From positions 124,001 through 188,000 of the forward strand of contig NZ_CP129119.1 in the NCBI RefSeq assembly GCF_030406775.1: a stretch of DNA of 64,000 nucleotides, written 5' to 3'. Both the position numbers and the translations under genes were made by a program. Shown one piece after another: positions 1 through 8,657 of this stretch. How positions within the stretch are numbered: position 1 is the stretch's first letter; each line of letters opens with the position of its first letter. The notes beneath the pieces are model-generated. The model ran no database searches and was not told the origin of the DNA. It worked only from the letters and a program-made list of their open reading frames with translations. Origin of the DNA: Sporosarcina trichiuri (lineage in GTDB: Bacteria; Bacillota; Bacilli; Bacillales_A; Planococcaceae).

Positions 1-1088
1 TGACTTTGAACCGCCTCATGGACAATTTCTTCGCTGAAGAAGAACAGTCCGCCTTCAATCCGAGCAACCTTGTGCCGGGTATTGAATTTTCAAATGATCC
101 GGTTCTCCAGGGACGTTCATTCGCCTATCGGGATACGGAACTCTACCGACAGAACACTGCAAACTACGAGGAATTGCCGGTGAACCGTCCGATCGCCGAT
201 GTGCAGAACAACTTCCGGGACAGCTACTCGAAGTATGATATCGAAACGGACACCGTCCACTACCATAACAATTCACTGGCGGATAACACACCGTCGGAAA
301 CAGCGCCGGAAGAAGGCGGGTACGAGAATTACCCAGGGAAGGTCGAAGGCCATGTGACACGGGAGCACCCGAGTGATTCATTCCAGGATTATTATTCACA
401 GGCAAGGATCTTCTGGAACAGCCTGTCCATACCTGAAAAACAGGATTTAGTGGAATCGTTCAGTTTCCACATCGGAGCGGTCAAAGACAAACAATTGCGT
501 CAGCGGAACGTTGAATTCTGGGCGAATGTCGATACGGAAATGGCCACCTTGATCGCTGGGAATATCGGGGTGGAACCGCCCAAAACCAAGAACGTCGACG
601 TGGATACCCAATATGCTTCACTGAGCCAGCTGAATTCACCGCACTCTGCCAAGACCATGAAAGTGGGAGTCCTTGTTGGAGAAGGCTTCAATGGAAGAGA
701 AGTGAAAAAAACACTGGAAGCTTTCATGGAAAACGGCATCCTGTTTGAAACTATTTCCGAAAAACAGGGTATGCTGAAAGCGGACGACGGAACCGAACTG
801 GAAGTGCTCAAATCATTCATCGCCGTCCACCCTGCTCTCTATGATGCCATCTATGTGGTCGGAGGCAAATCACCGATGCAGATGAAATTCGACTCCGATG
901 TCATGGATTATGTCCGAGTGCACTACTCGCACAAGAAGCCGATCGGAGTTGCAGCAGGAGCTGAACAGTACGTCGCAATGAGTGAGATGAACAACATGGA
1001 AGGCGTTGTCTATGCGAAGGACAGCGGGGCATTCACGGACCAGTTCGTCGAAGCGATTGCACAGCAGCGCTTCTGGAACCGGAAATGA
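1..1088 (+). CDS. katE: Large-subunit (clade 2) catalase, 3' part
   Basis: The 5' end lies outside the window; the frame is open from base 3. About 360 C-terminal residues are visible. The heme-ligand motif RSFAYRDTELYR supplies the proximal Tyr near visible residue 41. After a linker, a flavodoxin/DJ-1-PfpI-like domain begins near residue 217 (TMKVGVLVGEGFNG), which is diagnostic of the large KatE/HPII catalases. These enzymes dismutate hydrogen peroxide in the cytoplasm. An intrinsic terminator follows directly. A 63-bp fragment closely matching codons at 171-233 recurs at 9197-9259. The family assignment is firm; the symbol katE rather than katX is a convention. Confidence 0.93.
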   Translation, partial: TLNRLMDNFFAEEEQSAFNPSNLVPGIEFSNDPVLQGRSFAYRDTELYRQNTANYEELPVNRPIADVQNNFRDSYSKYDIETDTVHYHNNSLADNTPSETAPEEGGYENYPGKVEGHVTREHPSDSFQDYYSQARIFWNSLSIPEKQDLVESFSFHIGAVKDKQLRQRNVEFWANVDTEMATLIAGNIGVEPPKTKNVDVDTQYASLSQLNSPHSAKTMKVGVLVGEGFNGREVKKTLEAFMENGILFETISEKQGMLKADDGTELEVLKSFIAVHPALYDAIYVVGGKSPMQMKFDSDVMDYVRVHYSHKKPIGVAAGAEQYVAMSEMNNMEGVVYAKDSGAFTDQFVEAIAQQRFWNRK

Positions 1089-1104
1089 GTGTGAACTGAC
1101 CCTG

Positions 1105-1146
1105 ACAGGGCAGGCAATTGTGAATTGCACTTGCCTGCCCTGTTTT
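1105..1146 (+). terminator. Intrinsic terminator after catalase
   Basis: A 13-bp perfect stem (ACAGGGCAGGCAA with its complement) is followed by TTTT, 17 bases after the catalase stop. It separates the catalase from the aconitase transcript. Confidence 0.85.
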
Positions 1147-1177
1147 CCTGTAAAGAACAGAAAAGGGAGGACGCGAA

Positions 1178-3130
1178 ATGCCGTTGAACGTCACACAGAA
1201 ACTGATTGAAAATCATTTAGTGTCGGGAGAGATGACACCCGGCAGTGAAATCGGTCTGAAGATCGACCAGACACTGACGCAGGATGCCACCGGGACGATG
1301 GTCATGCTGGAACTGGAAGCGATGGGTGTCAAACGAGCACAGACGGAAGCGTCCGCACAATATGTGGATCACAATGTCATCCAGGTCGACAACAAGAATG
1401 CGGATGATCACCTGTTCCTGCAAAGTGCTACACAGCGCTTCGGACTCTATTACAGCAGACCTGGAAATGGGGTCAGCCATCCCGTCCATATGCAGAGACT
1501 TGCTGTGCCTGGGAAAACACTGCTTGGCTCGGACAGCCATACGTGCGCGAATGGCTGCATGGGGATGCTTGCGATGGGAGCCGGCGGTCTCGACGTGGCG
1601 CTGGCGATTGCAGGCAATCCGATATACATCAAGATGCCGCAAATATGGGGAGTCCGTCTGTCCGGACAGCTGCCGGATTGGGTGAGTGCGAAGGATGTGA
1701 TCCTGGAGATGCTCCGGCGCCATGGCGTGAAAGGCGGCGTGGGCAAGATCATTGAATATTACGGCCCTGGACTCGAACATCTGAGTGCCATGGACCGCCA
1801 CGTCATCGCCAACATGGGGGCGGAGCTCGGTGCAACAGCGACAGTGTTCCCGTCTGATGAGGAAATCCGGCATTTCCTCAAGACACAGGGCCGTGAACAG
1901 GACTGGACAGAATTGAAGGCGGATGAAGGAGCAGAGTACGATCTGTACGAAGAGATCGATCTGTCGGCATTGGAGCCCCTGGTTGCGAAACCGTCCAGTC
2001 CCGGGAATGTCGTGCCGGTGACGGAAGTCGCGGGGACACCGATCTACCAGTCATACATCGGATCTTCCGCCAATCCGGGGTATCGCGATTTTGCAGTCGT
2101 CGCTGAAATCGTCAAAGGGAAGCGTGCGAAAGAAGGCGTATCCTTTGATATCAACCCTACATCCCGGCAGCTGCTGACGGATCTGGTGAAGGAAGGGCAT
2201 ATCGCTTCGCTTCTGCAGGCGGACGCCCGGCTGCATCAGGCAGGCTGCAACGGCTGTATCGGCATGGGACAGGCACCTGCTACAGGGCGCAACAGCTTGC
2301 GGACAACCCCGCGCAACTTCCCGGGACGTTCCGGGACACTGGAGGACAGTGTCTTTCTCTGCAGTCCTGAAACCGCTGCGGCGTCTGTCCTGACCGGGGT
2401 GATCACAGACCCGCGGACCCTTGACATGCCATATCCGCGGGTCAAGGATCCGGAAGAGCCGACAGTGGACACCAAACTGCTGTCAGAGCCTCTGCCTTAC
2501 GAGGAAGCGCGGAATGTAGAACTCTACAAAGGCCCGAATATCGCGCTGATTCCGGACATGGATCCTCTGCATGATTACATGGAACTCCCCGTATTGCTCA
2601 AGATGGGTGACAATATTTCCACCGACGAAATCCTGGCAGGCGGTGCCCGGGTGCTGCCGTTCCGGAGCAACTTGCCGGAAATCAGCAAGTTCACATTTGA
2701 AAACGTGGATCGCACTTATTATTCCCGTGCCAAAGGGACACCGAATGGTCATACGATTATTGCCGGGTACAACTATGGACAAGGGTCGAGCCGTGAACAT
2801 GCTGCGCTGGCCCCCCGCTATCTCGGGTTGAGGGTGGCGCTGGCCAAAGACTTTGCCCGCATCCACTGGCAGAACCTAGTTAACTTTGGTGTCCTGCCGC
2901 TCACTTTCAGTGACCCGGCGGATTACGACCTCCTGAGTGACGGAGATGTACTGCTGATGACGGACGTGAGGGAAAATGTCAAATCAGGCAAGCCATTCAC
3001 GGTGAGCATCCAAGGAAGCAGCCGCAAAATCCGTGTTGAGCATGCGCTGTCCGGCCGGCAGATCGACGTCATGCTGGAAGGCGGGATGATCAACTGGGCG
3101 AAAGCGCGTCAGAACAAAATCGAGGCATAA
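1178..3130 (+). CDS. Aconitate hydratase, Aquifex-type (second aconitase)
   Basis: The 650-residue product has the aconitase/homoaconitase layout: an N-terminal [4Fe-4S]-binding part with SDSHTCANG (Cys near 123) and GCNGCIGMG (two Cys near 355-358), a linker, then a C-terminal swivel domain with GQGSSREHAALAPR. The length fits the roughly 640-residue Aquifex-type putative aconitases rather than the roughly 900-residue CitB of Bacillus. It should interconvert citrate and isocitrate, or a related tricarboxylate, in the cytoplasm. The start is set by GGGAGG upstream of ATG. The exact substrate (citrate, homocitrate or methylcitrate) cannot be told from sequence. A tiny zinc-motif gene follows 13 bases downstream and is probably co-transcribed. 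Confidence 0.9.
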   Translation: MPLNVTQKLIENHLVSGEMTPGSEIGLKIDQTLTQDATGTMVMLELEAMGVKRAQTEASAQYVDHNVIQVDNKNADDHLFLQSATQRFGLYYSRPGNGVSHPVHMQRLAVPGKTLLGSDSHTCANGCMGMLAMGAGGLDVALAIAGNPIYIKMPQIWGVRLSGQLPDWVSAKDVILEMLRRHGVKGGVGKIIEYYGPGLEHLSAMDRHVIANMGAELGATATVFPSDEEIRHFLKTQGREQDWTELKADEGAEYDLYEEIDLSALEPLVAKPSSPGNVVPVTEVAGTPIYQSYIGSSANPGYRDFAVVAEIVKGKRAKEGVSFDINPTSRQLLTDLVKEGHIASLLQADARLHQAGCNGCIGMGQAPATGRNSLRTTPRNFPGRSGTLEDSVFLCSPETAAASVLTGVITDPRTLDMPYPRVKDPEEPTVDTKLLSEPLPYEEARNVELYKGPNIALIPDMDPLHDYMELPVLLKMGDNISTDEILAGGARVLPFRSNLPEISKFTFENVDRTYYSRAKGTPNGHTIIAGYNYGQGSSREHAALAPRYLGLRVALAKDFARIHWQNLVNFGVLPLTFSDPADYDLLSDGDVLLMTDVRENVKSGKPFTVSIQGSSRKIRVEHALSGRQIDVMLEGGMINWAKARQNKIEA

Positions 3131-3143
3131 GGAGGATGGACGA

Positions 3144-3320
3144 ATGATCGACCGTGAGATGACATGTAAAGCATGTGAAGGAACCGGGCTGCTGGCGGAC
3201 GATGAAGGCTGGCAGTATGGATGCTCGATTTGTGAAGGGAACGGGTATCTCGGGAGACGTACCGGCAGCGACGGCAGCGTACCTCGTGAGACGGACAGCA
3301 ATAACAGGCTCCTTGACTGA
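3144..3320 (+). CDS. Small protein with two DnaJ-type CxxCxGxG motifs (58 aa)
   Basis: A 58-codon frame opens 13 bases after the aconitase stop behind an excellent GGAGG site. It carries two half zinc sites, CKACEGTG and CSICEGNG, about 20 residues apart, as in the DnaJ cysteine-rich domain and in anti-TRAP-like small proteins. The C-terminal part is polar and unremarkable. It probably binds one zinc ion and may mediate a protein contact. Tight spacing suggests co-expression with the aconitase, but a functional link is inference. No closer family is recognised. Confidence 0.75.
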   Translation: MIDREMTCKACEGTGLLADDEGWQYGCSICEGNGYLGRRTGSDGSVPRETDSNNRLLD

Positions 3321-3464
3321 GTTGTGGCAATAACCTGATACTTAGACAAGCCGCTCTTCCTGTTTCAGGAGGGGCTCTATCCCAGTAGAAACATGCTGTG
3401 CGGAAAAAGACAGAGGCAGGCGTCTAATACTGAACAGAGCGTTCGGGTGAATGGTTCCCTCACA

Positions 3465-3508
3465 ACAAGAAAGCACCGTGTCCGGTTTTGGACACGGTGC
3501 TTTCTTGT
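3465..3508 (-). terminator. Intrinsic terminator of the amidohydrolase operon
   Basis: A very long hairpin (19-bp stem ACAAGAAAGCACCGTGTCC with its complement, 6-base loop) lies 5 bases past the stop of the minus-strand amidohydrolase. The outer T-rich arm reads TTTCTTGTTG on the minus strand. Confidence 0.8.
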
Positions 3509-3512
3509 CATA

Positions 3513-4736
3513 TCAGACGTTCTGGGAACGAAGCCAGTCGATAGCGACTTGTGCGTGCAGGGCGGCCCCGTATTTGAAGATGCTTTCATCCTGGCTCATG
3601 CGCGGATTGTGGACAGGCGGATTGCCTTCTTTCCCGGTCCCCAGGATGACGAACGCCGAAGGGACCGCCTGTGAAATGTATGGAAAATCTTCAGACCCAT
3701 TAATAGCTCCGAGGTCGACGATATTTCCCTCTCCCATGACATCCGCAAGCGAGCCGCTGATCGAATCGACAAACGCAGGGTCATTGTAGGTGGTCGGCGT
3801 GTGGAAATCGGTGATCGTATAAGTGCCACGCCAAGCTTTAACGGTATGGTCGATCATTTCAGGGATCCGCTGGCACAGATGATCGCGCGTTGTCTGATCG
3901 AAGCTGCGCATATTGCCGCTCAAGACCGCCTTGTCCGGAATGACATTCGTGACAGTTCCGCCACTCATGGAGCCGACGGAGAACGTGACGTTCTGCTTCG
4001 GATCGGCCTCACGCGTAAGCAGCAGGTTCAGGCTTGTGTAAAGCTGGGTCATGATCATGTTGGCATCGACCGTCTTATGCGGCTGGGAACTGTGCCCGCC
4101 GTTGCCCTGGATGTCCACGATATACGTATCCATTGCCTGGGTGATCGTCCCTTTGGTGACGGACAGCGTGCCGGCCTCCTGGTGGGGCATGATGTGGATG
4201 CCGAACGCCGCGTCCACTTTCGGGTTCTCGAGCGCTCTGTCGTCGATCACCAGCTTGGAGCCGTAGCCCCACTCTTCTCCCGGCTGGAAGAACAGTTTGA
4301 CGGTCCCCTGCAGTTCGGACTCCCTTTCTTTCAGGACAGCCGCCGCTCCAAGGAGCATCGCCGTATGGGAATCATGACCGCACGCATGCATCTTGCCGGC
4401 AGCCGCCGACTTGAAAGCCGAGTCCGTCTCTTCCTCGATCGGCAGTGCATCCATATCGGCGCGGAGCAGGATGCACGGCGAGCCGCTTCCGATTTCCGCC
4501 AAGATACCGGTGCAGTCGGTCTGTTCCGGGAACCCGGCCCGGGCAAATTTCTGACGGATTTCCTCCGGCAGAGTGCCGCATTGTCTGTATGCAATGCCGA
4601 GATCATCGAGCCGATTCTGGACATAGTCCCGGGTGTTCGGCAGGTCGAAGCCTAATTCGGGATGCTGGTGAAGATGGCGCCGGTCTTTGATGATCTGACC
4701 TTCTAATTGTGTAATTTCTTTGAAAATTGAAGACAT
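3513..4736 (-). CDS. M20 family metallo-amidohydrolase (N-acyl amino acid hydrolase)
   Basis: 407 residues with the M20D signature: ADMDALPIEEE, HACGHDSHTAMLLGA and FQPGEEWGYGSK supply metal ligands and the catalytic Glu, and a dimerisation domain follows with NGGHSSQPHKTVDA. Relatives hydrolyse N-acetyl- or N-acyl-amino acids, hippurate or indole conjugates. The start is supported by AAGGAG upstream of ATG. It is the last gene of a three-gene minus-strand unit after a YfcC transporter, with a second M20 enzyme heading the unit, so import and deacylation of an N-acylated amino acid or peptide is plausible. The substrate is unknown. Confidence 0.9.
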   Translation of the reverse strand: MSSIFKEITQLEGQIIKDRRHLHQHPELGFDLPNTRDYVQNRLDDLGIAYRQCGTLPEEIRQKFARAGFPEQTDCTGILAEIGSGSPCILLRADMDALPIEEETDSAFKSAAAGKMHACGHDSHTAMLLGAAAVLKERESELQGTVKLFFQPGEEWGYGSKLVIDDRALENPKVDAAFGIHIMPHQEAGTLSVTKGTITQAMDTYIVDIQGNGGHSSQPHKTVDANMIMTQLYTSLNLLLTREADPKQNVTFSVGSMSGGTVTNVIPDKAVLSGNMRSFDQTTRDHLCQRIPEMIDHTVKAWRGTYTITDFHTPTTYNDPAFVDSISGSLADVMGEGNIVDLGAINGSEDFPYISQAVPSAFVILGTGKEGNPPVHNPRMSQDESIFKYGAALHAQVAIDWLRSQNV

Positions 4737-4758
4737 ATCAATCTCTCCTTTTGTTCGG

Positions 4759-6174
4759 TTAGCTTGGTCCGAGTCCGATGTACTGCGCGATCACAATCAG
4801 GAGGAACGCCGCAAAGTGCAGGATGAGGAACAATTTCCACGAGAACTTGACCCAGTCAGCGTAGTTCACATTCGACATGCCGAGCGCAGCCATCAGGCCC
4901 CCCGATGTGGGCCACAAGTAGTTCGTGAACCCGTCCCCGAATTGGTAGACAAGAACCATGACTTGCTGGTTTATGCCCAGTATTTTCCCCAGTGGCCCCA
5001 TGATCGGCATGAGAATGACCGCTTTCCCGCTTCCTGAGACGACGAAGAAATTGAAGAAGATGACGACCAGGAACAGGGCGAGCAACGTGATGATCGAGCC
5101 TGTATTGCTCAGCAGGCCTGCGAGTGCATGGACTGCTGTATCGATGATTTCAGCCTGGGTCATGAGGATCATGACCGATCGGGCGAACCCGATGGCAAGT
5201 GCGGTCGGCAGCAGTCGTGAAGCCCCGATACCGAAGTCGGCTGCTGCTTCACTCGGCTTCATCCTCAGGATGATGACGAGGAACAGCGCATAGATGGCAT
5301 AGACTGCAGATAGTTCAGGCATCGCCCAGCCGAGTTTGATAGCCCCGTATGCACTGCCGACAAGGACACCGATGAGGCCGAGGAGCGCAATCTTGCGGGG
5401 GAGGGTGAACGGCTCTTCTTCGAATTCAGCCGATTTTGCCTCCTCCAGTTGTACCGCATACTCATCCGCGACGATGCTTTTGTCAGGATGGATTTTCGTC
5501 TTGTTGGCATACCGCAGTATGTAGATGACTGAGATGGCGACGAAGATGACAAGGGCGATAATACGGAACAGCAGACCTGAGTAGATCGGCAGTCCGACAA
5601 TCGACTGGCTGCCCCCTGTTGTATAGAAGTTGACCGCACCTGCCGTGAAGCCGAAGGCAAGACCGACTGTGGAGGTTGCAAACGCGGTGATCCGGTCATA
5701 GCCCATTCCCATGACGACTGCCATGGCGAGCGGGATGAACGGGATGCCGCCTTCCCCGAAGCCGATCGTCCCCATGACCGCGAATACAGTAAGCAAAGCG
5801 ACGATGATCAGTTTTTCTTTGCCCTGTGCGACTCTCAGCAGCTTGTGGATGCCGGCCGCGATTGCTCCTGATTTCTCCAGAAGATACAGCGCGCCGCTTG
5901 CGAACAGCAGCATGACGATGATATCCGCAGACTGTACCACCCCATTGTGGAGTGCGGTGAAAAAGTCGAGGAAACCGATCGGCTTCTGCTGATCCACATA
6001 ATGGAAGACATCCGTGTTCAGTGTCTGGACACCGGTCTCCGGATCCGTCGTCCGCTCATATTGCCCGCTCGGCACAACCCAAGACAGGACGACGACAAGC
6101 AGCATGACAAGCAGGAACATAATATAGACGTGCGGGAAGTTGAACCCTTTCCGCTCTTTCTTTGGCTGTGACAT
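4759..6174 (-). CDS. YfcC family transporter (DcuC/AbgT-like)
   Basis: 471 residues of a polytopic membrane protein with about 12 helices. The first helix follows FNFPHVYIMFLL and is trailed by the WVVPSGQYER element typical of YfcC proteins. The central loop carries GFGEGGIPFIPLAMA and the C-terminal half carries FVVSGSGKAVILMPIM. The family moves dicarboxylates, short peptides or acylated amino acids by ion coupling. It sits between two M20 amidohydrolases, which points to uptake of their substrate. An ATG start is used; a clear Shine-Dalgarno site is weak, consistent with translation within an operon. Confidence 0.88.
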   Translation of the reverse strand: MSQPKKERKGFNFPHVYIMFLLVMLLVVVLSWVVPSGQYERTTDPETGVQTLNTDVFHYVDQQKPIGFLDFFTALHNGVVQSADIIVMLLFASGALYLLEKSGAIAAGIHKLLRVAQGKEKLIIVALLTVFAVMGTIGFGEGGIPFIPLAMAVVMGMGYDRITAFATSTVGLAFGFTAGAVNFYTTGGSQSIVGLPIYSGLLFRIIALVIFVAISVIYILRYANKTKIHPDKSIVADEYAVQLEEAKSAEFEEEPFTLPRKIALLGLIGVLVGSAYGAIKLGWAMPELSAVYAIYALFLVIILRMKPSEAAADFGIGASRLLPTALAIGFARSVMILMTQAEIIDTAVHALAGLLSNTGSIITLLALFLVVIFFNFFVVSGSGKAVILMPIMGPLGKILGINQQVMVLVYQFGDGFTNYLWPTSGGLMAALGMSNVNYADWVKFSWKLFLILHFAAFLLIVIAQYIGLGPS

Positions 6175-6207
6175 CTCTTTTCCCCAAAACCCTTTTTGAT
6201 AGATCGG

Positions 6208-7326
6208 TTATTGTGCAAGTACCCCTTTGAACAGCTGGACACCGGTCTCGATCAATTTGTCACGGAAGTCATATTCGCTCGTATGGACATTCGGATACTC
6301 CTCCCCATTGCCGACGAAGCAATAGGCGCCTTTCGTTCGTTTGGACAGATGGCCGAAGTCTTCGGAACCTCTGTAGGCTTCCGGCAGCTCAAGGATTTCC
6401 AGCCCCCCGGCCTTGGCGCTTTCCCGGAATTTGTCCGAGCACTCTTTGGCATTCGCCGTTTCCGGGAATTCGTCCTGGTATTCGAATGACACCGCAAGTC
6501 CATGCTCTTCCGCCTGGTGGTTTGCACAATCTTCCAGGTTGCTCTGCAGACGGTCGAGTTCCTTTTCATACAGCGCACGGATCGTCATTCGGAGCGTCCC
6601 CTTGGAAGCGGACATGCCGAACGCCTTCTCGCCGGCATCGATCTGTACAACTGTGCAGAGTACAAGTCCTTCGTTCTGTTCAGGTGACGTAAAGTCTTCT
6701 ATGGACCGGATAATATTGGCGATTGCCAGTGCCGGGTTCTGCCCGTTCTCCGGCTGGCTTGCATGCGCCGGGGACCCAGCGAGTTGGATGGTCATCCCTT
6801 TGGATGCGCACATCATCGTCCCGTCTTTTACTGCAACCGTCTTGAATGGGAGGCCGCTCATATTGTGATAAGCATAGATTTCATCTATCTGCTCATCTTC
6901 AATAAGATCCACACATTGAATGGCGCCGTCACCGGTCTCTTCAGCGGGCTGGAACAGGAAGAAAACGTTCTGGTCCGCACCGTTCTGGTCGATTTCAAGT
7001 GCAAACACTGCCAGGGTGGAGGAATGCCCGTCATGGCCGCATTTATGGGCTTTACCCGGATATTCGGATGCCCAAGGCAGGTCGATGACTTCATCCATTG
7101 GAAGAGCGTCGAAATCCGCCCGGAATGCGATGTTCGGCTTACCGTCACCGGAACGGTATGCCGCATAGAACCAATTGCCGCGGTCGATCAATTCCAGATT
7201 GGTTGTATGCGTTTTCAAAAAGGACATAAGATGCTGTTTCGTCCATGTCTCTTCGTTGGACAGTTCCGGATGGGCATGGAGCTCGTGCCGAAGCTGGACA
7301 GCCAGCTCCAAGTTGTGTTCGTTCAT
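6208..7326 (-). CDS. M20 family amidohydrolase (second copy type)
   Basis: 372 residues with M20 metal-site motifs: ADFDALPMDE, HKCGHDGHSSTLAVFA and FLFQPAEETGDGA, then the lid domain with GSPAHASQPENGQNPAL. It is clearly diverged from the other M20 enzyme of the operon and is about 35 residues shorter. A strong AGGAGG lies upstream of the ATG. It is likely a cytoplasmic hydrolase of an N-acylated amino acid. It heads the unit amidohydrolase, YfcC transporter, amidohydrolase. A truncated GntR regulator lies immediately upstream. Confidence 0.9.
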   Translation of the reverse strand: MNEHNLELAVQLRHELHAHPELSNEETWTKQHLMSFLKTHTTNLELIDRGNWFYAAYRSGDGKPNIAFRADFDALPMDEVIDLPWASEYPGKAHKCGHDGHSSTLAVFALEIDQNGADQNVFFLFQPAEETGDGAIQCVDLIEDEQIDEIYAYHNMSGLPFKTVAVKDGTMMCASKGMTIQLAGSPAHASQPENGQNPALAIANIIRSIEDFTSPEQNEGLVLCTVVQIDAGEKAFGMSASKGTLRMTIRALYEKELDRLQSNLEDCANHQAEEHGLAVSFEYQDEFPETANAKECSDKFRESAKAGGLEILELPEAYRGSEDFGHLSKRTKGAYCFVGNGEEYPNVHTSEYDFRDKLIETGVQLFKGVLAQ

Positions 7327-7350
7327 GAAAAAGGACCTCCTGCAGTTAGT

Positions 7351-7473
7351 TCAGCTCGTGCAAAGGATGTTGGCGCTTTCATTGATTTTCTGTCCAGCGG
7401 TCAGGGAACCGCTGTTGATCTGTTCGACGATGTAATTGTAGACGTGATCCGTCAAGGATAAATAGTCTTTCAA
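7351..7473 (-). pseudogene. Truncated GntR-family regulator (N-terminal 40 residues)
   Basis: A 40-codon frame starts at TTG behind GAGGTGATCGC. It reads LKDYLSLTDHVYNYIVEQIN and then SGSLTAGQKINESA, which is the start of a FadR/GntR winged-helix domain up to the KINES element. The frame then runs into NILCTS and stops before the recognition helix. No remaining part of a GntR gene is visible nearby. It lies 24 bases before the amidohydrolase, so an internal deletion seems to have joined the 5' end of a former operon regulator to the ribosome-binding site of the next gene. A TATAAT -10-like box is at 7504-7509. A leader-peptide role is possible but unsupported. Confidence 0.7.
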
Positions 7474-7585
7474 GCGATCACCTCAATTTCTTTTTTGTCC
7501 TCTATTATATCGATGATTAGAAAAAACAATTTTTGTTATCCGTTTCTGCGGCCGGATAGCAGCTGATACTGTTTTTGAACAGAAA

Positions 7586-7624
7586 ACAAGCGGCCATCTC
7601 CGTTAGGTGGAAATGGCCGCTTGT
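7586..7624 (-). terminator. Hairpin downstream of the qoxD remnant
   Basis: The stem ACAAGCGGCCAT pairs with ATGGCCGCTTGT, followed on the minus strand by TTTTCTG. It occupies the same position relative to the qoxD remnant as the hairpin at 9273-9311 does to intact qoxD. The ends of the stem (ACAAGCG/CGCTTGT) are conserved between the two while the inner bases differ. Confidence 0.7.
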
Positions 7625-7660
7625 GAGTGTGTAAACCGGGCACGGGTCAGAGGAATTACC

Positions 7661-7833
7661 TTACATATAGCCCCACTGCATCGCGAACAAGGTGCCGAAG
7701 ATGGTGACCAGGCCGACGAACAGCGCATAGAGGATATTCATATACAGCGTTTTGCTTTCTGCATTCTCTTTCACGTGCATGAACAGGAACAGTTATAGAC
7801 CTGCCTGGACGAGAGCCGTCACCACAAGGGGCA
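7661..7833 (-). pseudogene. qoxD: qoxD remnant (3' part of quinol oxidase subunit IV)
   Basis: About 170 bp match the 3' half of intact qoxD at 9343-9636 almost base for base. The minus-strand frame gives TALVQAGL, then a TAA where intact qoxD has the Gln codon CAG, then LFLFMHVKENAESK through to FAMQWGYM and a stop two codons early. There is no N-terminal half. It is therefore a non-functional partial duplicate. With the hairpin at 7586-7624 it forms one end of a duplicated segment flanking the FusB-like and CD3324-like genes. Confidence 0.88.
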
Positions 7834-7863
7834 TAACTGTACTGCGCACAGCGCACCCTTTTA

Positions 7864-8514
7864 TTAACGATGGAGAGCCTCTTTGAACAGTCTTTCCAAG
7901 TAATCCGTACTTGTGATCGCCCGGTTGCATGCAATGCTGTCGGTACAGATGAAGTTGCCGATCGTCCGGTAATAGTCGGGATTGTTCGCCTTGCGCTCTT
8001 TCGTCACGGTCGTAACCAGCGTGACAGGCCCTTGCTGATGGCAGATGGAACACGTGTTATGCAGGATATTCGGGGAATAGCTGCACTCGAGACCCTCAAG
8101 CCTGCCATCGAGGATATACAGCAAATACTTTCGGTTCGACCGGCTGTCGTTCCAGCCCAGGTAGGTCGTCTGTTCCAAATCAAATTCCGTCAGGTCCGGC
8201 AGTTTCAACTTTTTGCGTTTCGGAAATAATTTCTTCAACTGCGGATCGGTGACTTCGGGGAATGGAAGACGATACGCAGCCAGGCGGGATAGGCCATGGT
8301 CGTATTCTTCAATCGTCTTGTATGGGGTGAAGTCCAGCAATCTCTCTTGTTCCGCCGTCAGTCCGGGGATGCAGGATAAGATCCGGTCCGCGGACAATGC
8401 GATGATTGAATTCCTGACAGCGGGCGTCAAGTGTGGTTTCGTGCTTTGGCGCATAGCGGCCACCTGTTTGCTGATGTAATTATATTGTTCGTTTCGGATG
8501 AATTTCTCTGTCAT
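7864..8514 (-). CDS. FusB/FusC-family EF-G-binding protein
   Basis: 216 residues: a helical N-terminal domain, then a C-terminal zinc-binding domain with Cys near 155 and 158 (CSICHQQG) and 190 and 196 (CTDSIACN), flanked by TLVTTVTK and GNFIC as in FusB-type treble-clef fingers. Family members bind elongation factor G and help release it from the ribosome, which can give fusidic acid tolerance; chromosomal versions are widespread in Bacillales. The start has GAGGAG upstream. It stands alone between the qoxD remnant and a CD3324-family gene, on a segment that looks inserted or rearranged. Resistance activity is inferred from family only. Confidence 0.82.
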   Translation of the reverse strand: MTEKFIRNEQYNYISKQVAAMRQSTKPHLTPAVRNSIIALSADRILSCIPGLTAEQERLLDFTPYKTIEEYDHGLSRLAAYRLPFPEVTDPQLKKLFPKRKKLKLPDLTEFDLEQTTYLGWNDSRSNRKYLLYILDGRLEGLECSYSPNILHNTCSICHQQGPVTLVTTVTKERKANNPDYYRTIGNFICTDSIACNRAITSTDYLERLFKEALHR

Positions 8515-8607
8515 TGGAACTGCTCCTCTATGTTATTTCTGATGTAAGTGTACCCGAGCCGCGGCAGGGAGGCTAGCGGGAAAACAAGTAGGAACTGTTT
8601 AGTGCAC

Positions 8608-8651
8608 AAAACCCCTGGCGCAAGACCGTCTGACGGCTGCGCAGGGGTTTT
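8608..8651 (-). terminator. Intrinsic terminator after the CD3324-family gene
   Basis: AAAACCCCTG pairs with CAGGGGTTTT around an inner GCGC stem, directly past the stop at 8658. It ends in TTTTG on the minus strand. Confidence 0.8.
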
Positions 8652-8657
8652 CATCGT

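Noticed and set aside
3801..4655. Long plus-strand frame opposite the M20 amidohydrolase
   Set aside because: Shadow of a clearly recognisable gene; composition follows the opposite strand's codon bias and there is no family match.
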